Source: Spirochaetia bacterium (lineage in GTDB: Bacteria > Spirochaetota > Spirochaetia > PWKH01). Taken from it: a DNA stretch of 13,448 bases. Location of the stretch: NCBI GenBank assembly GCA_021736545.1, contig JAIPFS010000020.1, forward strand, positions 1 to 13,448. The letters run 5' to 3'. The first letter of the stretch is position 1; each line of letters begins with the position of its first letter. The notes under the pieces were generated by a model. The model did no database searches. It was given only the letters and a program-made list of their open reading frames with translations, and had not been told where the DNA came from. Shown piece by piece: positions 5,802 to 13,310 of the stretch. The position numbers and the translations under genes were made by a program.

Positions 5802-7389
5802 AATAGCTGAGAAGATTATTGAATTATCTCTGCAGGATTCACCCCTGATTATTGCATATTCCGGCGGCCCGGACTCTACAGTTCTGCTGGATGCTTTAGT
5901 ACTTATTCGGAACAGATACAGAGATTTGTCCTATAGCTTGAAAGCAGTTTATATCAACCATAGGTTGAGATCCGATGAAGAATTACATCGGGAAGAAAAA
6001 CTGATGAAGAAAAATTGCGCCAAGCTTCAAGTCCCGTTAATAATACGGAAAATTAAACGAGGAGAAGTACAAGCTCATGCATACGCTCAAGGGGGAAGAG
6101 GCATTGAAGATGCTGCCCGCATTGTTCGGTATCGTGAGTTAATTGAAGAAGCTGGAAAAGATAACTCCTCTATTCTCACAGCTCACAATTTTGATGATCA
6201 GCTTGAAACAATGATTATGCGGTTTTTCCAAGGAAGCAGCATTAGTGGTCTGAAGGGAATACCTTTGAAAAACAATGGTATTTTCAGGCCGATGCTGTCA
6301 GTTGATAAAAACTCTGTATACCAATACTTGGAAACCAGAGGATTGGAGACCTCAATTGATTCAACTAATTTAGCCGAAGTGTATAAGAGAAACAAATTGC
6401 GTCGCATTCTGCCCGCTTTTGAAAAACTTTTCCCGGGTTACAGGAATTCACTTTTTGATCTTTCTGAAAAGATGGAGATGCTGCTTCAGGAGCTTGATGC
6501 AGGAAAACCGAAATATGCTGATTTTTTTAATATAATGCGCAGTAAGGGAGATGCTGCAGGTGATGCTCGTGTTTGTATTGCTCCAGAAAGAATTTTGGGA
6601 CTATCAGAATACAGAAGATTGGAGTTTCTTTATCATGTGTGGGATGTAAGCATAGGGAAAGGTCTGGTTCTTCCATACTCAAGTGTAAAAACAGCGTTAT
6701 TGTATTTTGAACATGTGTATGAAGGTAAAAATACAATCAGCGACGGGATACATACCTCAGGTAAGTTTGATTTTTCCATTGATATAGCCGGCAGCAGAAT
6801 CTTTTTTCATAAGGATAAAATTATTTGGGAAAGAGTGGTTGTCCCTGCTCGAAAATTTGGGTATCTTAAGGTAGTACATACTGTTGATTCCCGGTTGAGA
6901 ATTGCGGATAATCACTATATGATGGACATACACATACGAGGCAGTTTTTCCGAAAGTGAATTGGGCCTTGTAAAGGACTATCTGAGTTTTCCTCTTATTA
7001 TCCGTTCTGTGCAGGAATCAGATACCATCAGCACTGCTTCGGGAACAAAAAAGGTGAATAAACTCTTTAAAGATTGGAAAGTTCCAGCTCAAAAACGCTG
7101 GGAAATACCGGTTATTGAGGATATGAACGGCATTCAGGCAGTTATGGCTGGAAGTTTCGGTTATTTTGATCGTGTTGCTTATAGACATTTACTATACACA
7201 TCTGAAGAAGATACTTTGATTCCAGTTTTTCCAGATGGTACTGATAATGCTGATAATGCTGATTCATATTCTGATTCTGATGAGGACACGAGCAATACTG
7301 CGGTAAACCAGTCAAGGAATATTGAACTTAATTCGAATACGTATGTAGTTTTAAAATTACGTAAAATTGGAGATGAATTTGGCGAATAA
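5770..7389 (+). CDS. tilS: tRNA(Ile)-lysidine synthetase TilS
   Basis: 539 residues. TilS converts C34 of the CAU-anticodon isoleucine tRNA to lysidine using ATP and lysine, which is essential for decoding AUA. Visible are the PP-loop SGGPDS (31-36), NHRLR (63-67), TAHNFDDQLETMIMRFFQG (137-155), and the STN...YKRNKLRRILP segment (198-215) that closes the N-terminal domain. The C-terminal TilS domain is seen at about 412-462 (SGTKKVNKLFKDWKVPAQKR). The protein is longer than the E. coli and Bacillus forms: a low-complexity Asp/Ser/Asn stretch (about 489-515) leads to a short tail overlapping ftsH. GAGAAGG at 5757-5763 serves the ATG at 5770, inside the end of pth. Neighbours pth and ftsH are typical. 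Confidence 0.95.
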   Translation: MSTIVKEIQDKIAEKIIELSLQDSPLIIAYSGGPDSTVLLDALVLIRNRYRDLSYSLKAVYINHRLRSDEELHREEKLMKKNCAKLQVPLIIRKIKRGEVQAHAYAQGGRGIEDAARIVRYRELIEEAGKDNSSILTAHNFDDQLETMIMRFFQGSSISGLKGIPLKNNGIFRPMLSVDKNSVYQYLETRGLETSIDSTNLAEVYKRNKLRRILPAFEKLFPGYRNSLFDLSEKMEMLLQELDAGKPKYADFFNIMRSKGDAAGDARVCIAPERILGLSEYRRLEFLYHVWDVSIGKGLVLPYSSVKTALLYFEHVYEGKNTISDGIHTSGKFDFSIDIAGSRIFFHKDKIIWERVVVPARKFGYLKVVHTVDSRLRIADNHYMMDIHIRGSFSESELGLVKDYLSFPLIIRSVQESDTISTASGTKKVNKLFKDWKVPAQKRWEIPVIEDMNGIQAVMAGSFGYFDRVAYRHLLYTSEEDTLIPVFPDGTDNADNADSYSDSDEDTSNTAVNQSRNIELNSNTYVVLKLRKIGDEFGE

Positions 7390-9295
7390 CAACGATAATA
7401 GACAGAACAACCAGAATAACCAAAATAACTCAGGCGGTGGTCAAGGCGGCGGTGGACCGAAGTTTGATTTCGGTAAAAACAGATTTGCCCTCTTTTTCCT
7501 CTTGTCGTTAATAGTTATGTTTGCTGTGATTCTTGTATCTAACAATGGAGCAGGGGCTCAGGAAGTTCCCTATTCAACATTCATTAATTATGTAGATTCT
7601 GGATCAATAAAATCTGTAGAAATAATGGATAATAATGAACTGTATTTTACCTTGGACTCAGATACAAGTTTTGCACAGAGGTACCAATCCAGGATTCCAT
7701 ATTTTGATGATCAGCTGATGCCTAAGCTTTTAGAGAAGGGGATTGTAACCAAGGGAAGTGTAAAAGGTGTATCACCGCTTCAAGTGTTTTTTGAAATCAT
7801 CCCATGGGCGATATTTATCTTTTTCTTCTGGTTTATGTATAAACAAATGCAGGGATCAGGAAATAAGGCCTTCTCTTTTGGAAAAAGCAAAGCTAAAGAG
7901 TACAAAGAAGATAATGTTAAAGTGACCTTTAAGGATGTAGCCGGTCAGAACGAAGCAAAATATGAACTCCAGGAGGTTGTTGAATTTCTGAAAAGTCCTG
8001 ATAAATTTGTGAAAATCGGTGCTAAAATTCCTAAAGGCGTAATGCTGGTCGGACAACCAGGTACTGGAAAAACTCTTCTAGCAAAAGCTGTAGCCGGGGA
8101 GGCAGGAGTCTCTTTTCTGCACATGTCAGGTTCAGATTTTGTTGAAATGTTTGTAGGGGTAGGGGCCAGCAGAGTCCGAGATCTTTTTGATCAGGGCCGC
8201 AAGAGCGCTCCAAGTATCATTTTTATTGATGAGCTGGATGCTGTAGGGAGAACAAGAGGTTCAGGATACGGCGGCGGTCACGACGAGAGAGAGCAGACTC
8301 TTAACCAGATGCTTGTAGAAATGGATGGTTTTGAAACAAAAACTGGTGTTATTGTTATCGCTGCAACAAACAGACCAGATGTTCTTGATCCCGCACTGCT
8401 GCGGCCAGGCCGTTTTGACAGGCAGGTAGTTGTCGATTTACCTGATGTAAAAGAGAGGGAAGCAATATTAAAAATTCATTGTCAGAAAATTCAGTTGGAA
8501 GAGTCAGTGGATTTGAGTACTATTGCCCGAGCAACACCGGGTACTTCCGGAGCTGATTTAGCAAATCTTGTTAATGAAGCTGCTCTTTTTGCAGCGAGGA
8601 CCTCCGGGACAATAAAAGTATCAATGCAGAATTTTGAGGATGCAAGGGATAAGATCCTCCTTGGAATAGCAAGGGAGTCAAAGGTAATGACGCCGGAGGA
8701 AAAGAAAGCTACTGCATATCATGAAGCAGGCCATACTCTTCTGCATTACTATTTAAAAAATGTGGACCCCCTGCATAAAGTAACAATAATTCCTCATGGA
8801 CAAGCTCTGGGATTGACACTTTCCTTACCTGAGAAAGATGCATATACAAAAAGAAGTGCCCAGCTTATAGATTGGATAAAAGTTGCCATGGGCGGTTTTG
8901 TAGCTGAAGAAATAATTTATAAAGATACCACAACAGGAACATCAAATGACATAAAGCAGGCAACAAATATTGCCAGAAGAATGGTTACAGAATGGGGAAT
9001 GAGTGATCTTGGTTTTGTATCCTTTGGTCAGGAAGATGAACCTTTGTTTATTGGTAAAGAAATTGCCCAGCATAAAGATTATTCAGAGGATACTGCAAGA
9101 AAAATTGATGCTGAAGTATCAAAAATCCTGGAAAAGTGCTTAAAGGAGACAAGAACCATACTGAAAGAGCATCAGGAAGAACTGGAAAAACTGACTGAGG
9201 CTCTTGTAGATCGTGAGACCATGGATGATATGGAGATTAGAGAGCTCCTTGGAATGGAAGCACGTGTTTCTACTACAAGTATGAAAACTAAATGA
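7373..9295 (+). CDS. ftsH: ATP-dependent zinc metalloprotease FtsH
   Basis: 640 residues from ATG 7373. This is a hexameric inner-membrane AAA+ protease that degrades membrane and short-lived soluble proteins. Order: cytoplasmic Asn/Gln/Gly-rich tail (about 5-30), first membrane helix (about 39-57), periplasmic domain, second helix (about 140-156), AAA+ domain with Walker A GQPGTGKT (227-234) and Walker [10 protein letters not shown] (282-290), second region of homology with RPGRFDRQ (344-351), then the protease domain with zinc motif HEAGH (450-454) and D526 as likely third ligand. The start is uncertain: TTG 7367 and TTG 7379 are in frame, and GGAG at 7369-7372 is best spaced for TTG 7379. 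The gene overlaps the end of tilS in all cases. lepA follows after 18 bases. Confidence 0.97.
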   Translation: MNLANNNDNRQNNQNNQNNSGGGQGGGGPKFDFGKNRFALFFLLSLIVMFAVILVSNNGAGAQEVPYSTFINYVDSGSIKSVEIMDNNELYFTLDSDTSFAQRYQSRIPYFDDQLMPKLLEKGIVTKGSVKGVSPLQVFFEIIPWAIFIFFFWFMYKQMQGSGNKAFSFGKSKAKEYKEDNVKVTFKDVAGQNEAKYELQEVVEFLKSPDKFVKIGAKIPKGVMLVGQPGTGKTLLAKAVAGEAGVSFLHMSGSDFVEMFVGVGASRVRDLFDQGRKSAPSIIFIDELDAVGRTRGSGYGGGHDEREQTLNQMLVEMDGFETKTGVIVIAATNRPDVLDPALLRPGRFDRQVVVDLPDVKEREAILKIHCQKIQLEESVDLSTIARATPGTSGADLANLVNEAALFAARTSGTIKVSMQNFEDARDKILLGIARESKVMTPEEKKATAYHEAGHTLLHYYLKNVDPLHKVTIIPHGQALGLTLSLPEKDAYTKRSAQLIDWIKVAMGGFVAEEIIYKDTTTGTSNDIKQATNIARRMVTEWGMSDLGFVSFGQEDEPLFIGKEIAQHKDYSEDTARKIDAEVSKILEKCLKETRTILKEHQEELEKLTEALVDRETMDDMEIRELLGMEARVSTTSMKTK

Positions 9296-9313
9296 TCCGA
9301 ATAACGAGAACTC

Positions 9314-11131
9314 ATGAGTAATAACTACATAAAAGGTATAAGAAATTTCTGCATTATTGCCCATATTGATCATGGGAAATCTACGCTAGCGGATAGATTC
9401 ATCGAGCGGGCTAAAATAGTCGAATCCAGGAATTTTCAGGACCAGATGCTTGATTCTATGGATATTGAACGCGAGCGCGGAATTACAATAAAATCTCAAG
9501 CCATAACCATGCCCTATAAAGCACTTGACGGCCAAGTGTACGAGATGAATTTGGTTGATACCCCGGGACATGTTGACTTCTCCTATGAAGTTTCCCGGGC
9601 TCTATCCTCCTGCGAAGGTGCACTGCTTCTAATTGACGCATCTCAGGGTGTAGAAGCCCAGACACTGGCAAATATGTATATGGCCATGGAATTAGATTTA
9701 GAAGTAATACCTGTGGTGAATAAAATCGATTTACCTAGTGCTGATATTGAATCAGTAAAGAAGCAAATAGATCATGATCTGGGTCTAGATCCGGATGCGG
9801 CTGTGATGGTATCCGCTAAGACAGGTGCAGGTGTTGACGACCTCCTTGAAGCAGTCGTTGAATTTATTCCACCGCCGAAAGGGAATTCTGAAGCACCTAC
9901 CAAAGCGTTAATATTTGATTCCAATTATGACGCTTACAGGGGCGTTATTGTTCACGTACGTGTTTTTGATGGGGAAATTAAAAAGAATGATGAAATAAAA
10001 ATTTTCTCAAACAGTGCCGTATATAAAGTTGAAGAAGTAGGTTTTTTTCAAATAGGTTCCCATAAAAAAAATGCCCTCCGCGCAGGAGATGTAGGGTATA
10101 TAATTGCCGGTATAAAGGTGATTTCTGATGTGCGGGTAGGTGATACTATCACTTTAACAAAAAATCCCAGTAGTGAACCGCTGCCAGGTTATAAGGAAGT
10201 TAAACCTGTTGTGTTCTCATCGATTTATCCAGTCGATTCAAATGATTATGAAGAACTGCATTCTGCAATTGATCGTTTGAAATTGAACGACGCATCTCTT
10301 ATATATGAAAAAGATAATTCAATAGCACTTGGATTCGGGTTTAGATGTGGTTTCTTAGGACTTCTTCATTTGGAAGTAGTTCAGGAACGCTTAGAAAGGG
10401 AATTTGATTTAACCATAGTTTTTACTTCCCCTTCCGTACGGTACAATGTCTTTTTACATGAAGATGATGAAAAACATGTAATTGACAATCCTCTTGAATT
10501 TCCTGATCCGACAAAAATAGCTTCTGCTGAAGAGCCCTATATACAAGCAAATCTCATAACGCCGAGCGAATTCGTCGGTAATATTATTAATCTCTGCCTT
10601 GAGAAACGGGGAATTCAGACAGCCATGAATTACCTTGATGAAAAAAGGGTAGAACTAATTTACGAAATGCCTCTGGCAGAGGTCCTTTTTGATTTCTATG
10701 ATCGTCTGAAATCTGTTAGTCGCGGATATGCATCTTTTGATTATGAATTGATCGGTTATCGTAAGACGGATTTAGTGCGCTTAGATATTTTAGTGAACGG
10801 GAATGTTGTAGATGCGCTCTCTCAATTAGTTTTTCGTGAAAATGCACAATTCAGAGCTAGAAAAGTGTGCAGAAAACTGCGAAATGAGATACCAAAACAG
10901 CAGTTTAAAATTCCTATACAAGGAGCTGTGGGAAGTACAATCATTGCTAGGGAAACGATATCTGCATTTAGAAAAGATGTGACTTCAAAATGTTACGGCG
11001 GAGATATTACAAGAAAGCGTAAACTCATTGAGAAGCAGAAAGAAGGTAAGAAACGTATGAAGATGGTCGGCAATGTAGAAGTGCCGCAGAAAGCATTCCT
11101 CGCAGTTCTCAAAGGGGATGAAGAAGAGTAG
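9314..11131 (+). CDS. lepA: Elongation factor 4 (LepA)
   Basis: 605 residues, usual length. A translational GTPase that acts on the ribosome (back-translocation has been proposed) and affects 30S biogenesis. G motifs: AHIDHGKST (16-24), switch I RGITIKS (55-61), DTPGH (82-86) and NKID (136-139). The EF4-specific C-terminal domain is intact, including the conserved KQKEGKKRMKMVGNVEVPQKAF segment near the end. The ATG is preceded only by a weak GAGAA (9306-9310), so translation may be coupled to ftsH, 18 bases upstream. This is the last gene of the operon, followed by a strong terminator. Confidence 0.97.
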   Translation: MSNNYIKGIRNFCIIAHIDHGKSTLADRFIERAKIVESRNFQDQMLDSMDIERERGITIKSQAITMPYKALDGQVYEMNLVDTPGHVDFSYEVSRALSSCEGALLLIDASQGVEAQTLANMYMAMELDLEVIPVVNKIDLPSADIESVKKQIDHDLGLDPDAAVMVSAKTGAGVDDLLEAVVEFIPPPKGNSEAPTKALIFDSNYDAYRGVIVHVRVFDGEIKKNDEIKIFSNSAVYKVEEVGFFQIGSHKKNALRAGDVGYIIAGIKVISDVRVGDTITLTKNPSSEPLPGYKEVKPVVFSSIYPVDSNDYEELHSAIDRLKLNDASLIYEKDNSIALGFGFRCGFLGLLHLEVVQERLEREFDLTIVFTSPSVRYNVFLHEDDEKHVIDNPLEFPDPTKIASAEEPYIQANLITPSEFVGNIINLCLEKRGIQTAMNYLDEKRVELIYEMPLAEVLFDFYDRLKSVSRGYASFDYELIGYRKTDLVRLDILVNGNVVDALSQLVFRENAQFRARKVCRKLRNEIPKQQFKIPIQGAVGSTIIARETISAFRKDVTSKCYGGDITRKRKLIEKQKEGKKRMKMVGNVEVPQKAFLAVLKGDEEE

Positions 11132-11200
11132 GGTGCTGCAGAATACAATTAATTCATATTTTAATAGAGATAGTAAAAAAATCAGATGTGCAGTATCAAT

Positions 11201-11233
11201 AAAAAACAGCCCTTTTTTTGGGGCTGTTTTTTT
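11201..11233. terminator. Strong bidirectional intrinsic terminator
   Basis: AAAAAACAGCCC (11201-11212) pairs with GGGCTGTTTTTT (11221-11232) around a T-rich 8-base loop. A run of seven T follows on the plus strand and six T on the minus strand. It lies between convergent lepA and the foldase gene and fits both. Confidence 0.9.
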
Positions 11234-11249
11234 GATTACCTTATTGCAT

Positions 11250-11271
11250 GCATACAATATGCATACAATAT
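11250..11271. repeat. 11-bp tandem duplication
   Basis: GCATACAATAT occurs twice head to tail (11250-11260 and 11261-11271), in the gap between the bidirectional terminator and the end of the foldase gene. It is probably a replication-slippage duplication with no evident role. Confidence 0.6.
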
Positions 11272-11306
11272 GATAAAGGAAACCGAATAAACTTGAATCC
11301 CTCGAT

Positions 11307-12827
11307 TTAATTATTATTTAGAGGACTAATTTGACTGAAGAAGATGTTCATAAAGTTATCTTCCAGTTTATCTGATTCCAGAATCATGGAAGAAAGTTCC
11401 TGCTGCTGAACCTGCTGCAGATAATAGGGGAATATATTTACCATACTATTTATTCTTTCATCTTCAACAGTCTGTTTGTCTGTACACTTTGCTACAGTTA
11501 TGCTATTTGACAGAATCATCGGTTCAGTAAAATCGCCGACACTCTGAGAAAAAAGTTCTTTCATTATGAACTCATTAGCAGATTCATTACCTAATAAGCC
11601 TTCAGAATCTGCTTGAGATAATGTTTTCAGAAAAGAAGTCCCTCCATAATTAAGCGGTGCAGGATTGGTGGAGAAAACCTCTTTATCCAATTCGGATGCC
11701 GCTGAATTAAATCCGTCGTTTGACGCTTTTACAATAAAGGATTCAGCTTTTTCAATAAAAAAATCTTCTAACAGAGCTTTTTCATTCTGTACTAAATAGC
11801 TTCTTATATCACCTATTGTGTTTTCATCATCCAAATCAGGAGGCTGCGGAGTTTCATTCACTTTATAAATGGAATATCCGAACTCAGTTTCTATCAAATT
11901 ACTGATATCCCCGGATTTTAAAGAAAAAACACTGTTTGCTTCTTCATCGGAATTTACATTACTTCTAAGATCGTAAAAATAGGTCCAACCTAAATTTCCG
12001 CCTTCATTGGCAAATGAATCTTTTGAATAAGTCTGAGCAGCTTCTTCAAAAGTTAACTCCTCATTTTTAATTTTTTCATAAACTGATTCAGCCTCTAGTT
12101 CATCTTCACCAAGCGATATAGTACTCAGATTAACCTGACTGAAAAGCATCATATTCTCTATGGCATATGCTTTTACCTGTTCAGCAGGGTACTCGTTTAA
12201 TTTAAACGAAATATAATCAAAAGCTTTCTCCTCTCTTCCCTGCTCAATAACAAATTCAGCTTCATTCTGATTTGAAAACGTGTTGACAAGATCTGTAATT
12301 ACCTGCTGTTGAATAAATTCATCATGAATTTGATTTCTTACTTCCTGTCTTTCTGACTGAAGGGTATTGTTATATATTTCTTTATCAAAAGAACCATTCT
12401 CATTAATATAAGGGCCATTATTCAGAAGATATTCATTCAGGCGCTTTTCTGTAACTTCTAAACCTGCCTTTTCAGCTCTTTGCATCAGATCCATGAAAAA
12501 AACAGTATTATTAAAAGCAGTACGCCAGATCTGATACATCTGCCATTGATAATTTTGATCTGTAACTTCCTCATCCCAGTTTGATGCTACAGATTCTCTT
12601 TGACGATAAAAATACGAATTATAAGAGTATGTTATGGGTTCGCCATTATATGATCCGAAGGAAAGTTCTTGAGAAGAAGATGAAGGCAGGAAACCGCTGA
12701 TCGCCGGTCCTGCAACGAAAGTGATAATGATTAAAACCAAAATAACAATACTGAAAATCCAAATAGCAGGATGCTTTTCTTTTCTAGCCGAAGTAGTGTT
12801 ATCTTTTGTATCTTTTTTTTCTGACAT
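11307..12827 (-). CDS. Membrane-anchored SurA/PpiD-like periplasmic foldase
   Basis: 506 residues from ATG 12827. A charged cytoplasmic tail (1-20) and one membrane helix (about 21-42) leave the rest outside the inner membrane, which is the PpiD layout. A helical SurA-N-like chaperone region covers about 95-200. A parvulin-type domain lies at about 231-326, recognisable by the GGNLGW motif (276-281), FSLKSGDISNLIETEFGYSIYKV (301-323) and general spacing. The two conserved parvulin histidines are replaced (T236 at the usual HIL position, S319 at the usual GYHI position), so isomerase activity is doubtful and a chaperone role more likely. A partial second parvulin-like stretch is at about 425-450. 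AAAGGAA about 7 bases before ATG 12827 decides the start over an upstream ATG that would add 20 residues and lies at the promoter. Single-gene unit with its own promoter and terminator. Confidence 0.85.
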   Translation of the reverse strand: MSEKKDTKDNTTSARKEKHPAIWIFSIVILVLIIITFVAGPAISGFLPSSSSQELSFGSYNGEPITYSYNSYFYRQRESVASNWDEEVTDQNYQWQMYQIWRTAFNNTVFFMDLMQRAEKAGLEVTEKRLNEYLLNNGPYINENGSFDKEIYNNTLQSERQEVRNQIHDEFIQQQVITDLVNTFSNQNEAEFVIEQGREEKAFDYISFKLNEYPAEQVKAYAIENMMLFSQVNLSTISLGEDELEAESVYEKIKNEELTFEEAAQTYSKDSFANEGGNLGWTYFYDLRSNVNSDEEANSVFSLKSGDISNLIETEFGYSIYKVNETPQPPDLDDENTIGDIRSYLVQNEKALLEDFFIEKAESFIVKASNDGFNSAASELDKEVFSTNPAPLNYGGTSFLKTLSQADSEGLLGNESANEFIMKELFSQSVGDFTEPMILSNSITVAKCTDKQTVEDERINSMVNIFPYYLQQVQQQELSSMILESDKLEDNFMNIFFSQISPLNNN

Positions 12828-12877
12828 GTTAAAGTTCCTTTCAAGATTCAACTTGTGGTATTCTATGTGCTCAAGAA

Positions 12878-12906
12878 AAAATAGCATGTAGACGTATATA
12901 TGTCAA
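12878..12906 (-). promoter_or_regulatory. Promoter of the foldase gene
   Basis: On the minus strand TTGACA (complement of 12901-12906), 17 bases, then TATTTT (complement of 12878-12883), preceded by TGC as in extended -10 promoters. The leader would be about 45 bases. Confidence 0.65.
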
Positions 12907-12918
12907 TTATAAGAGTAG

Positions 12919-12948
12919 TTGACAAGTGAATACTGTTTACTTTATAGT
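12919..12948 (+). promoter_or_regulatory. Promoter of the tRNA-Asp/tRNA-Pro unit or of a small RNA
   Basis: TTGACA (12919-12924), 18 bases, TATAGT (12943-12948), eleven of twelve consensus positions. The start would be near 12955, about 145 bases before tRNA-Asp. Its -35 box lies only 12 bases from the divergent foldase -35 box, and the two form an inverted repeat. Confidence 0.65.
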
Positions 12949-12954
12949 AGTGCA

Positions 12955-13032
12955 GAAGCCGGAAAATTGTTAGTCAGGACAATTAAGAACGATTCGGATG
13001 GACATATAAAGTTTTTTAAATATGTTTTTTTT
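12955..13032 (+). ncRNA. Candidate small RNA or structured tRNA leader
   Basis: Downstream of a near-consensus promoter, AATTGT (12965-12970) pairs with ACAATT (12979-12984), and ACATAT (13002-13007) with ATATGT (13020-13025), followed by eight T (13025-13032). The second stem is short and A+T only, so termination is uncertain. No open frame of note is present. It could be a short RNA of about 75 bases, or the processed leader of the tRNA transcript. Confidence 0.3.
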
Positions 13033-13098
13033 ATACCGGTATGAGATTTACTAATGAATACTGCATGTTGATTTTTCCTTTTATCAGGAATTATACAT

Positions 13099-13172
13099 GG
13101 GGGCGTAGCGAAGATGGTTATCGCGCCGGCCTGTCAAGCCGGAGATCGCGGGTTCAATCCCCGTCGCTCCCG
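13099..13172 (+). tRNA. tRNA-Asp (anticodon GUC)
   Basis: Acceptor GGGGGCG (13099-13105) pairs with CGCTCCC (13165-13171) with one G-T pair; discriminator G 13172. Anticodon stem CCGGC/GCCGG, loop CTGTCAA, anticodon GTC at 13133-13135. T arm GCGGG-TTCAATC-CCCGT with one G-T pair. CCA is not encoded. tRNA-Pro begins 14 bases later. Confidence 0.97.
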
Positions 13173-13186
13173 TTTATTATTATTTT

Positions 13187-13259
13187 CGGGCTGTAGCGCA
13201 GGGGCTAGCGCGCTTGGTTCGGGACCAAGAAGTCGGCGGTTCAAATCCGCCCAGCCCGA
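13187..13259 (+). tRNA. tRNA-Pro (anticodon CGG)
   Basis: Acceptor CGGGCTG (13187-13193) pairs with CAGCCCG (13252-13258), discriminator A 13259. Anticodon stem CTTGG/CCAAG, loop TTCGGGA, anticodon CGG at 13220-13222. T arm GGCGG-TTCAAAT-CCGCC. CCA is not encoded. The 3' 18 bases plus one flanking G are repeated exactly at the end of the window. Confidence 0.97.
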
Positions 13260-13260
13260 G
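13242..13260 (+). repeat. 19-bp direct repeat, copy 1 (3' end of tRNA-Pro)
   Basis: CAAATCCGCCCAGCCCGAG covers the T loop to discriminator of tRNA-Pro plus one base. An identical copy begins 188 bases further on. The T-loop to 3'-end segment is a classic target of tyrosine-recombinase integration, so this may be an attachment-site core. Confidence 0.85.
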
Positions 13261-13263
13261 ATA

Positions 13264-13303
13264 GAGTCGTCTGAATGGTATTTCCATTCGGACGACTTTT
13301 TTT
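13264..13303 (+). terminator. Intrinsic terminator of the tRNA-Asp/tRNA-Pro unit
   Basis: GTCGTCTGAATGG (13266-13278) pairs with CCATTCGGACGAC (13284-13296), one T-G pair, loop TATTT, then seven T (13297-13303). A strong stem with a clean T tract directly after tRNA-Pro. Confidence 0.9.
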
Positions 13304-13310
13304 ATGAAGT

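Noticed and set aside
13068..13096. TTGATT with TTATAC 17 bases later, just before tRNA-Asp.
   Set aside because: Transcription from it would start inside the tRNA, which begins at 13099.
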